Shown one piece after another: positions 20,758-25,952 of a stretch of 25,952 nt of DNA. The position numbers and the translations under genes are program-made. Source of the DNA: Deinococcus radiophilus (GTDB taxonomy: Bacteria; Deinococcota; Deinococci; Deinococcales; Deinococcaceae). Numbering within the stretch: the first letter of the stretch is position 1; the number at the start of each line of letters is the position of its first letter. The notes under the pieces were generated by a model. That model saw only the letters and a list, made by a program, of their open reading frames with translations, was not told the DNA's origin and did no database searches. The DNA lies in the NCBI RefSeq assembly GCF_020889625.1, contig NZ_CP086383.1, forward strand, positions 1 through 25,952. The letters are read 5' to 3'.

Positions 20758-21060
20758 TTAACGTTCCCGCCCCAGCTTTTCCTCGATAGCAGCGATAATC
20801 CAGGCATGGCGTGAGGCAGGCCGTCTTCCCTTGGCCTGCTCTTTTCGTAGAGTGTCAATTTCATCCAAAGTGGACTGGTAGAGCCGAAGCTGGACGTTCT
20901 TCAGCGGGTCAGTCAGTTCAGCCTCCTGGGCAGGACTCTGCTGTTGGTCACCCTGCACCGACCCGCCGCGCTGAATCACTTCGAGGGCGGCCTGCTCATC
21001 TGGCTGCTCTGTGGTTTCCACTACGGGTACTTGGCGCTGTGGTTTGCGGGTAATCGCCAT
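20758..21060 (-). CDS. Small partition DNA-binding protein, ribbon-helix-helix (ParG-like)
   Basis: 100 residues. A disordered basic/acidic N-terminus (MAITRKPQRQVPVVETTEQP) is followed by a C-terminal ribbon-helix-helix pattern: strand VQLRLYQSTLDEI, then helices TLRKEQAKGRRPASRHAWIIAAIEE. This layout matches ParG/CopG-type centromere-binding partners of small ParA proteins, whose flexible N-terminus stimulates the ATPase. Its ATG overlaps the parA stop by 1 bp (TAATG), so translation is coupled. It would bind the centromere and repress the operon; the TATAACGT sites are candidates. It is not a classical HTH ParB. Confidence 0.75.
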   Translation of the reverse strand: MAITRKPQRQVPVVETTEQPDEQAALEVIQRGGSVQGDQQQSPAQEAELTDPLKNVQLRLYQSTLDEIDTLRKEQAKGRRPASRHAWIIAAIEEKLGRER

Positions 21061-21713
21061 TACTGGGTTCCTCCCAAGGTCTTGATTTGCTCCAGCAGCC
21101 TGCGGAACTCTGCCGAGGCTTTCGCATCTTCGGGTTGCAGCTCCAGCACTCCCAGCCCTTGAGCAGCTGCATTGGCATAGGCTTTGCGATTTCCGAGCGG
21201 AGCATCCAAGAACTCCAGGCTCTCGCTGTCACTCAGAGCTTCAGCCGCATCCTGGTTGTCACTGCCTCTTGGGTCGGCCCGGTTGATGAAGGCGAATGAC
21301 CTGAGCTTGGGGTTCACCGTCTGGATTTCCTGAATAAGTCGAGCGACCTTCTCCAGTGTCCAGACATCGAAGGAGCGTGGGTTGAAGGGCACCAGATAAA
21401 GGTCAGCCACCGTCAGGGCGGCCCGCTGGCTGGTGGTGTCGCGGCCACCCGTATCAATCACTACATCTTCGAACTTGCCTGCCAGCTTCTGCAGCTCCTG
21501 TCGGGCGGCCTGTCCACTCAGTTGGACGGAGGTATAGCCCGTGTTCCCTTCAGTCCGCTCATTGCGCCAGGCTGAGAAATCCGTCGCTGTCTCCTGGTCG
21601 TCTGCATCCACCAGCAGCACGTCGCGCCCTTCCAGGGCCAGGGCTACTGCCAGATTGGTGGCCACCGTTGTTTTTCCGCTCCCACCCTTGATTCCGCCGA
21701 CTACGTATATCAT
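21060..21713 (-). CDS. parA: ParA-family partition ATPase
   Basis: 217 residues, the short form without an N-terminal HTH (type Ib, ParF-like). The deviant Walker A motif KGGSGKTT is at residues 9-16, the A' region VLLVDADDQETATDFS follows, and the Walker B-like strand is FEDVVIDTGG. It should position plasmid copies over the nucleoid with the downstream ribbon-helix-helix protein. The ATG has a good ribosome site (GAGGTG, 5 bp upstream). A palindrome ATAACGTTAT (21740-21749) lies 27 bp upstream in the promoter region and is a likely operator. Confidence 0.92.
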   Translation of the reverse strand: MIYVVGGIKGGSGKTTVATNLAVALALEGRDVLLVDADDQETATDFSAWRNERTEGNTGYTSVQLSGQAARQELQKLAGKFEDVVIDTGGRDTTSQRAALTVADLYLVPFNPRSFDVWTLEKVARLIQEIQTVNPKLRSFAFINRADPRGSDNQDAAEALSDSESLEFLDAPLGNRKAYANAAAQGLGVLELQPEDAKASAEFRRLLEQIKTLGGTQ

Positions 21714-21738
21714 TTTTCACCTCAGATTCCACCCTAAA

Positions 21739-21749
21739 TATAACGTTAT
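21739..21749. promoter_or_regulatory. Palindrome in the parA/higBA divergent promoter region
   Basis: ATAACGTTAT (21740-21749) is a perfect 10-bp palindrome, and TATAACGT starts at 21739. ACCCTAAA (21731-21738), a part of the dispersed 16-bp repeat, directly abuts it. It is placed to control parA (start 21713) and possibly the divergent toxin gene (21806). Confidence 0.6.
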
Positions 21750-21805
21750 TTCTGATATTGGGAATAACATCTGTTTTATTATGGCAAAATGTCCTAAACT
21801 AAGCC

Positions 21806-22153
21806 ATGCCACCAGGCCACCGAGCGAGAATCATTTCCAGACCGAAGTTGGAAGAATTTAAGGCCAGTCATCCTGAAGCAGCTCAGGCATTGAAAAACTG
21901 GGAAGACACGGTGACCTCGCTGAAGTTTGGGACGTTCTCTGAATTACAGCAGCAAATCAACACGGTGGATTTGGTGCATGGCACCTTCCTGGTGTTCAAC
22001 ATCATGGGTGGCCGCTACCGCCTGATTACTGGGGTGTACTGGCCTGCGCCTGCTCTCTATCTCAAGCACTTCCTGACCCATAAGGAATATGACGTCTGGA
22101 CTCAGGAGCAGCGCCGCGCAGCTGCTAAGAAGTCCAATAAGAGGAGGAACTGA
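21806..22153 (+). CDS. higB: HigB-family toxin
   Basis: 115 residues. ARIISRPKLEEFKASHPEAA, then VFNIMGGRYRLITGVYW and LKHFLTHKEYDVW, follow the HigB_toxin family, ribosome-dependent mRNA interferases. ATG 21806 has no clear ribosome site. The antitoxin begins 1 bp after its stop, giving the usual toxin-first order. It is divergent from parA and shares its AT-rich control region. The basic C-terminus (RRAAAKKSNKRRN) extends a little beyond typical members. Confidence 0.85.
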   Translation: MPPGHRARIISRPKLEEFKASHPEAAQALKNWEDTVTSLKFGTFSELQQQINTVDLVHGTFLVFNIMGGRYRLITGVYWPAPALYLKHFLTHKEYDVWTQEQRRAAAKKSNKRRN

Positions 22154-22154
22154 T

Positions 22155-22592
22155 ATGACCGCAACGAACCTTGACCAACTGGCCTCTGTCTGGAGTCAGG
22201 TGGAAGCTCTGGCCCCAGGCCTCCTGCACCCTATTGAGACGGAAGAGCAGTACCAGCAAGCCCTGGAAACGGTGGATGAACTGATGACCCGTGTGAACGA
22301 GTCTGAAGGCGACGACCCGCTGGAGTCACTGCTGAGCATCCTGATTGAGCGAGTGGCAGCCTACGAAGAGAGCATCCTTCCACCCCGAGAGAAGAATCCC
22401 GCAGGGGTTCTGGCCTACCTGATGGAAGACCGTGGCCTGACTCAAAGTGCTTTGGCTGTTGAGACGGGCATAGACCAGAGCACCATCAGCAAGCTGCTGG
22501 CAGAGGAGCGGCGTTTCAATGCCGACCATGCCCGGATTTTGGGTGCGTACTTCAAGGTAGGGGTACAAGCTTTCATTCCTGAAATTGATTAA
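22155..22592 (+). CDS. higA: HigA-family antitoxin with XRE domain
   Basis: 145 residues from ATG 22155, with AGGAGG 8 bp upstream. An in-frame upstream start at 22089 would overlap the toxin and adds unlike sequence. The N-terminal half (PIETEEQYQQALETVDELMT...ILIERVAAYEE) is the helical toxin-binding part. Residues ~92-140 carry the helix-turn-helix (LTQSALAVETGIDQSTISKL). This matches the long HigA class in which the toxin-binding domain precedes the DNA-binding domain. It neutralises HigB and likely represses the operon. Confidence 0.87.
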   Translation: MTATNLDQLASVWSQVEALAPGLLHPIETEEQYQQALETVDELMTRVNESEGDDPLESLLSILIERVAAYEESILPPREKNPAGVLAYLMEDRGLTQSALAVETGIDQSTISKLLAEERRFNADHARILGAYFKVGVQAFIPEID

Positions 22593-22809
22593 CCTTGAAA
22601 TTGGTATCAATACTAACGTTATAAGTGACCTTAAGTTTTTGTCGGTGAGGCTGAGTGTCTCCCCCAGTTTTGTGCGCTTAGCCTATACCTCAACGTGACA
22701 ATCCTAGGGTGACAGAAATGGGCCGTTTTGGCGTCACTTTAGGGTTGTTTTTGGCGTTTCGTGACGGATACTGGAGCCGCTTCAAGACCCTAAAGTGACA
22801 GATTTGGTT
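22593..22809. other. Intergenic repeat cluster between two convergent toxin-antitoxin operons
   Basis: 217 bp without a gene but rich in repeats. An inverted TATAACGT (ACGTTATA, 22616-22623) is present. The motif ACCCTAAAGTGACAGA occurs exactly at 22787-22802, as a 13-bp inverted core at 22732-22745 and as a 13/16 variant at 22701-22716. GTGACA also occurs alone at about 22696. The spacing is irregular. A second origin, a partition site or a shared recombination/termination region are all possible. Confidence 0.65.
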
Positions 22810-23130
22810 TCAGCCCAGCGTAAACCGTTCATCTCCCAACTTGAGGGTGAGTTCCAGTTCACCACCGATAGCTCGTGCAAACTTTCGAAGGGTGGCCAAC
22901 TCGGTGCGGTCTAGGTCTCCATGTTCAATCCGTGAAATGCGTGACTGGGATACCTGCAACTGTTCAGCCAGCTCCTGCTGGCTGAGTCCGGCGGCTGCCC
23001 GGACCTCGGCCAGCTTGTACGCCCGCACTTCCGCCAGCAGCTGCTCCTTGATAGCTCCAATCTCAGCTTCTTCAAAGTGTCCAGCGTCTACTGCCGCCTG
23101 TCTGACTGCTTTCCAGCTTTTTGCCTTCAT
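22810..23130 (-). CDS. XRE-family antitoxin
   Basis: 106 residues from ATG 23130 with GAGGAGGAG just upstream; a longer frame to 23214 is the shadow inside the toxin gene. The helix-turn-helix AAGLSQQELAEQLQVSQSRISRIEHGD is followed by a short strand pair (GELELTLKLGDERFTL) typical of antitoxins paired with Gp49/HigB-type toxins. The start overlaps the toxin stop by 4 bp. It should neutralise the toxin and repress through the palindrome at 23498-23515. The dispersed 16-bp repeat begins 8 bp beyond its stop. Confidence 0.87.
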   Translation of the reverse strand: MKAKSWKAVRQAAVDAGHFEEAEIGAIKEQLLAEVRAYKLAEVRAAAGLSQQELAEQLQVSQSRISRIEHGDLDRTELATLRKFARAIGGELELTLKLGDERFTLG

Positions 23131-23489
23131 AGCTCCTCCTCGTAGTGCCCATCCAGCCACAGCGCATAGCGCTGTTCTGCCAGGGGTATGTTCTCGTCGT
23201 ACCAGTCGGTCCATTGACCTGCTTTGTCCCCAGCCGTCAGCAGAATGGCTTGGCGCTTGGGGTCGAAGACGAACAAGATGCGAATTTCAGTCTGACCGTC
23301 TGAACCAGGTCGCAGTTCCTTGAGGTTAGGCAAAGCAGTTCCGGTCAAGGTATCTACCAGAGGTCTGCCCAGCATTGGTCCACGTTCTTCCAGTAGGTCG
23401 AGAGCGGCAGTTACCAGCTTCTCAGTGACAGGGTCAAGGTCAGAGAACCATTCGCTTACCTCATCCAGAAGAATGATTTCCCAGGCCAT
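23127..23489 (-). CDS. RelE/HigB-superfamily toxin (phage-derived Gp49/ParE-like)
   Basis: 120 residues. EVSEWFSDLDPVTEKLVTAA, GPMLGRPLVDTLTGTALPNL, KELRPGSDGQTEIRILFVFD and AILLTAGDKAGQWTDWYDEN are the hallmark blocks of this toxin family, which interferes with translation by mRNA cleavage. It is first in its operon and coupled to the antitoxin by ATGA. A CATAAT box close to the ATG suggests a nearly leaderless message, as at the 1858 pair. Sequence blocks differ from the other two RelE-type toxins, so the three pairs are not recent duplicates. Confidence 0.87.
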   Translation of the reverse strand: MAWEIILLDEVSEWFSDLDPVTEKLVTAALDLLEERGPMLGRPLVDTLTGTALPNLKELRPGSDGQTEIRILFVFDPKRQAILLTAGDKAGQWTDWYDENIPLAEQRYALWLDGHYEEEL

Positions 23490-23497
23490 GGATAAAT

Positions 23498-23515
23498 TAT
23501 GACATATAGGTCATA
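23498..23515 (-). promoter_or_regulatory. Palindromic operator of toxin-antitoxin operon
   Basis: TATGAC-ATATAG-GTCATA is a perfect 6/6/6 inverted repeat beginning 9 bp before the toxin ATG and overlapping the -10-like CATAAT. It is the natural binding site for the XRE antitoxin. Confidence 0.55.
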
Positions 23516-23618
23516 TATAAGAATGTAGCAAGGCGTTGTATATAAAGAAATAAACAGGTAACTCAACTGCTCAGTAGGTGACAACTTCAGTTTCACATTG
23601 TCCTAGACGGCAAAAACC

Positions 23619-23656
23619 AACAGTCGGCCCCATCAAGCTTGATGGGGCCGACTGTT
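23619..23656. repeat. 38-bp perfect palindrome inside IS4-family copy 2
   Basis: Identical to 18272-18309; arms of 19 bp around a central AAGCTT, located between the terminal repeat and the preferred transposase start at 23674. Confidence 0.9.
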
Positions 23657-23673
23657 CACGGTTTCCTGAGAGT

Positions 23674-24774
23674 GTGAAAACAACAGAATCCGCCGCCCAG
23701 CAGGCTACCGTACTGACCCGCCACTTCAAAGCACACGCGAGTCACCTCCGCATTGACACCCTTCAGCGGCTGATCGATGTGCTTCTGGCGATGATTGCCG
23801 CGAGGAGCATCAATCATCACGACCTGAGTCCTCACATGCCCGGTATCAGCACGCCGCAAGCCAAGAAAAGAAGGGCGGACCGAACCTTCCGGGATGAGCA
23901 GCTGGACATGGACTTTTTCATCGCTCTGCTCGTCGTCCATCTTCCACCGGGGAAGGTGTTGCTGAGTCTGGACCGCACCAACTGGGAGCATGGGGAAACG
24001 CCCATCAATTTTCTGGTGCTTGGAGCCGTGGTTCATGGCTTCACCCTGCCCCTGATTTGGGTTCCTCTTGATGAGTCTGGGAACAGCCATACCTATGCCC
24101 GTATGTGGCTGGTATTGAAGCTCCTCCGCGTCTTGCCAGCGAAACGCTGGCAAGGCCTGGTGGCTGACCGTGAGTTCATCGGTGCGGAGTGGTTCCGTTT
24201 TCTCCGTCGTCAAGGCATCAAGCGGGCGATCCGCATTCGGCACAGCGACATGCTGGACGACACGAATGGGAAGGAATGGTTTAAGCACGTCCAGCACGGT
24301 CATTTCCATGAAATCGACGAAAAGGTGTTCGTGTTTGGCGAACTCATGCGGGTGGTCGCGACGAGGTCATCCACAGGTGACCTCGTCATCATTGCCACAG
24401 ATTTCAGCGCTCGGAAGACCTGGAAGCTGTACAAGCAGCGCTGGTCAATCGAGTGCACCTTCAGCAGCTTCAAGATGCGAGGCTTCGACCTGGAGCGGAC
24501 TGGGATGACGGAAAGGAGCCGTCTACAGCGGCTCTTTGGCCTGGTGACACTGGCCTGGGTGTTCTGCTTGCGCCTGGGGGTCTGGCTGGGCCAGACCCAG
24601 CCCATCCCCGTTCTCAAGCATGGTCGTAGAGCGGTCAGTCTGGTGCGGCACGGTGCTCAGCATCTCGTGGATGCCTTACGGTGGAAACCCAAACAGTTCA
24701 TGGCTGTCCTAGACCTGTTGACCCAGCCCTTTTGCCCACCAGGAGCGCCTTTAGACGAAGTTGTCACCTACTGA
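23674..24774 (+). CDS. IS4-family transposase, intact copy
   Basis: 366 residues from GTG 23674, preceded by TGAGAG. The frame is open from a GTG inside the terminal repeat (23578), but that start would translate through the palindrome. First Asp in VLLSLDRTNWEHG, second in QGLVADREFIGAEW, and Y-x2-R-x3-E-x6-K in YKQRWSIECTFSSFK. The stop TGA is formed inside the right terminal repeat. This copy keeps the C-terminus that copy 1 lost by frameshift, so it is the probable source of activity for both. Confidence 0.9.
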   Translation: MKTTESAAQQATVLTRHFKAHASHLRIDTLQRLIDVLLAMIAARSINHHDLSPHMPGISTPQAKKRRADRTFRDEQLDMDFFIALLVVHLPPGKVLLSLDRTNWEHGETPINFLVLGAVVHGFTLPLIWVPLDESGNSHTYARMWLVLKLLRVLPAKRWQGLVADREFIGAEWFRFLRRQGIKRAIRIRHSDMLDDTNGKEWFKHVQHGHFHEIDEKVFVFGELMRVVATRSSTGDLVIIATDFSARKTWKLYKQRWSIECTFSSFKMRGFDLERTGMTERSRLQRLFGLVTLAWVFCLRLGVWLGQTQPIPVLKHGRRAVSLVRHGAQHLVDALRWKPKQFMAVLDLLTQPFCPPGAPLDEVVTY

Positions 24775-24777
24775 GCA

Positions 24778-24939
24778 GGATTTGTTCTGCTACCCAAACG
24801 CTGGATCGTGGAACGAAATTTTGCTTGGGCTGCCCGTTTCCGCCGCTTGGAACGTGATTTAGAACGTCTACCCTCTACGTTGTTGGGCTTTCACTGGTTT
24901 GCCTTTGCTGTTCTGTCCCTACAGAAATGGATGGCCTAG
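24778..24939 (+). pseudogene. IS5-family transposase C-terminal remnant
   Basis: 53 codons ending in [23 protein letters not shown] and [20 protein letters not shown], the conserved end of IS5-family (IS427/IS1031-like) transposases, including the catalytic Glu in WIVERNFAW. It has no start and is cut at its 5' side by the terminal repeat of the adjacent IS4-family element, so most of the original element was deleted. Confidence 0.82.
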
Positions 24940-25128
24940 ATTTGGATCGGGTTGCTGACACCCTCTAGGGAGTAATTTCTCAGACCTTAGTTCGATTCTG
25001 TGCTGTTTTAGAATTAGATGACTGGATAACAAAGCGAGCCAGGAGCAACGCAGGGCGTCTGTTATCGGATTTTCAGTCCACTGCCCTGCGCTGTTGATCT
25101 CACTAATTTTAATCAATAGGTCTTTTGG
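24940..25128. other. Intergenic region after IS5 remnant
   Basis: 189 bp. It probably contains the 3' end of the IS5-family remnant. CGCAGGGC (25049-25056) pairs with GCCCTGCG (25083-25090) and could be a weak terminator for the lipoprotein gene on the minus strand. No other gene or repeat is seen. Confidence 0.4.
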
Positions 25129-25623
25129 TTATTTAACAGTAATGACTGTACCGGGGGAAATGCGGTGTCCAGCAAACGCGCCGTATTGGTTCTGGAGACG
25201 ATGGCGGGGAAAGATAGTATATGTACCGATCTTCGAGAAACTAAAAGCGGTTTGGTGTGCAATTGGGGTCGTGCTACCCTTATAGAAGGTAAGGGTTCTA
25301 GCTCCTACGATGGTAGTGTCTAGGTCAACAGCTACGCCCTCAGGAAGAGCTGCCTGACCAAGGCAAACGTCCCGAACGTCTACAGTGAGGGTAATGTTGC
25401 CGGGGAGAATACAAACATCTAGGCGAGAGGTCAGAGTCTGGGTAAAATCGACGGTAATGGCACTCATAATTTGAACAGGGAGACTGGTATTGACTTGTAC
25501 GGTGTCACCAGTTTTGATGGTGGCCTGTTCAAGAGTGGGACCCAGGTCAGAAAGGCGTGGGCCAACCTGACAACTCATGAGTGAGAGGGCCAATACTCCA
25601 ATACAAGGCAGGAAACGCATCAT
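25129..25623 (-). CDS. Small lipoprotein of unknown function
   Basis: 164 residues from ATG 25623, chosen because AAGGAG lies 7 bp upstream; the frame extends to 25665 through a hairpin that would not be translated well. MMRFLPCIGVLALSLMSC is a lipoprotein signal with Cys18. The mature part is strand-rich (VQVNTSLPVQIMSAITVDFT, ITLTVDVRDV, GARTLTFYKG), suggesting an Ig-like beta-sandwich. It follows the metalloprotease by 54 bp on the same strand, so both may be made together and act at the same membrane. A chaperone or inhibitor role is possible but unsupported. Confidence 0.75.
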   Translation of the reverse strand: MMRFLPCIGVLALSLMSCQVGPRLSDLGPTLEQATIKTGDTVQVNTSLPVQIMSAITVDFTQTLTSRLDVCILPGNITLTVDVRDVCLGQAALPEGVAVDLDTTIVGARTLTFYKGSTTPIAHQTAFSFSKIGTYTIFPRHRLQNQYGAFAGHRISPGTVITVK

Positions 25624-25643
25624 TTTCGAACTCCTTAGGAGAG

Positions 25644-25670
25644 GCGGAGTGGAGATGCTCTCCACTCCGC
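25644..25670 (-). terminator. Hairpin between metalloprotease and lipoprotein genes
   Basis: A perfect 12-bp stem GCGGAGTGGAGA/TCTCCACTCCGC with a 3-nt loop, located 8 bp after the metalloprotease stop and 21 bp before the next start. There is no T run on either side, so it may attenuate read-through or protect the upstream mRNA 3' end. Confidence 0.6.
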
Positions 25671-25677
25671 GCTTTAG

Positions 25678-25952
25678 TTAGGGGCAAGCTGGATCGATGC
25701 TGCCCAGAGTCGCACTTCGGAGTATGCCGCACACAACAGACAAGCTGTTGGGGTCGAGCGTGGGCTTGATGTTTTGGAACCACATCTGCTTGAACTCAGC
25801 GGATACCGGAAGATTATTAGCATATTGAGCAACGTTACGGAACCTCTGTTGAGGGCCTCCAGCAGGCTTCAAGGCATCGTCATCCCATTCGTTGTAATAC
25901 CCCTCAAGATCAGCATCGTAGAGATCGTATAGAAAAGATGCCACGCGAAGTT
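25678..25952 (-). CDS. Metalloprotease-like lipoprotein, C-terminal part (continues from position 1)
   Basis: Codons 519-609 of the gene that starts at 1555. Across the join the reading is ...GPGS-ELR-VASFLYDLYDADL, with no frame change. The end is ...RSATLGSIDPACP and a stop at 25678. The segment contains an acidic DADLEGYYNEWDDDAL stretch and two late cysteines (in SVVCGIL and DPACP) that could form a disulphide outside the cell. A GTG at 25944 would appear as a separate start only if the molecule were linear. Confidence 0.85.
   Translation of the reverse strand, partial: LRVASFLYDLYDADLEGYYNEWDDDALKPAGGPQQRFRNVAQYANNLPVSAEFKQMWFQNIKPTLDPNSLSVVCGILRSATLGSIDPACP

Larger units (their letters stand above)
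23570..24775 (+). mobile_element. IS4-family element, copy 2 (intact)
   Basis: 1,206 bp with the same 19-bp terminal repeats as copy 1 (23570-23588 and 24757-24775), in opposite orientation to it. Flanking nonamers differ (ACTCAACTG and CAGGATTTG), so no target duplication remains. The right side abuts an IS5-family remnant. A deletion or inversion between IS copies after insertion is the likely reason. Confidence 0.92.

Noticed and set aside
1..25952. CRISPR arrays, tRNA or rRNA genes
   Set aside because: No regularly spaced repeats, no T-loop GGTTCGAATCC-like motif and no rRNA signature were seen on either strand.

Overview
The window behaves as one complete circular plasmid of 25,952 bp, not a chromosomal slice. 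The reading frame that leaves the left edge on the minus strand (1555 down to 1) continues in frame at the right edge (25952 down to 25678) and gives one intact 609-residue zinc-metalloprotease-like lipoprotein. The content fits a plasmid: a replication protein with a countertranscribed RNA, a ParA/ribbon-helix-helix partition pair, four toxin-antitoxin pairs, two serine resolvases, and many insertion sequences (ISs). The fairly GC-rich coding style, the weak or absent ribosome sites on many genes and the IS mix suggest a Deinococcus-type host. That is inference, since no chromosomal marker is present.

Layout. 25.1-1.6 kb (through the join): metalloprotease lipoprotein followed by a small lipoprotein. 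1.86-3.15 kb: Gp49-like toxin-antitoxin pair and a serine resolvase. 3.3-4.9 kb: a beta-propeller gene fragment and two minus-strand envelope proteins. 5.2-6.4 kb: Doc toxin/AbrB antitoxin and a second resolvase. 6.55-8.64 kb: an unrecognised 298-residue protein preceded on the same strand by about 1.1 kb of non-coding DNA that folds into many helices and starts just after a sigma-70-like promoter; this is the best candidate for something undescribed. 8.76-10.19 kb: an unrecognised two-gene operon, divergent from that RNA and closed by a hairpin. 10.3-11.15 kb: IS982-family element. 11.2-12.9 kb: replication region with a ~110-nt antisense RNA over the rep leader. 12.88-20.68 kb: a defence operon with a complete MmeI-like (type IIL) restriction-modification enzyme and a translationally coupled TIR-domain gene. 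The TIR gene is split by a 4,068-bp compound insertion (16079-20146) bounded by a 9-bp target duplication. 20.7-23.5 kb: partition operon and two convergent HigBA-type pairs, with two families of short repeats. 23.57-24.94 kb: a second, intact copy of an IS4-family element beside an IS5-family remnant.

How it fits together. Rep plus antisense RNA would set copy number, ParA and its partner segregate copies, the resolvases could resolve multimers, and four addiction modules penalise loss. The restriction enzyme is an intact defence system; its TIR partner is disrupted here but can be rebuilt in frame (302 residues) by removing the insertion and one target copy. ISs have remodelled the plasmid: one IS4 copy carries a +1 frameshift, the IS6-family transposase has a nonsense codon, and an IS end may supply a -35 box to a passenger gene.
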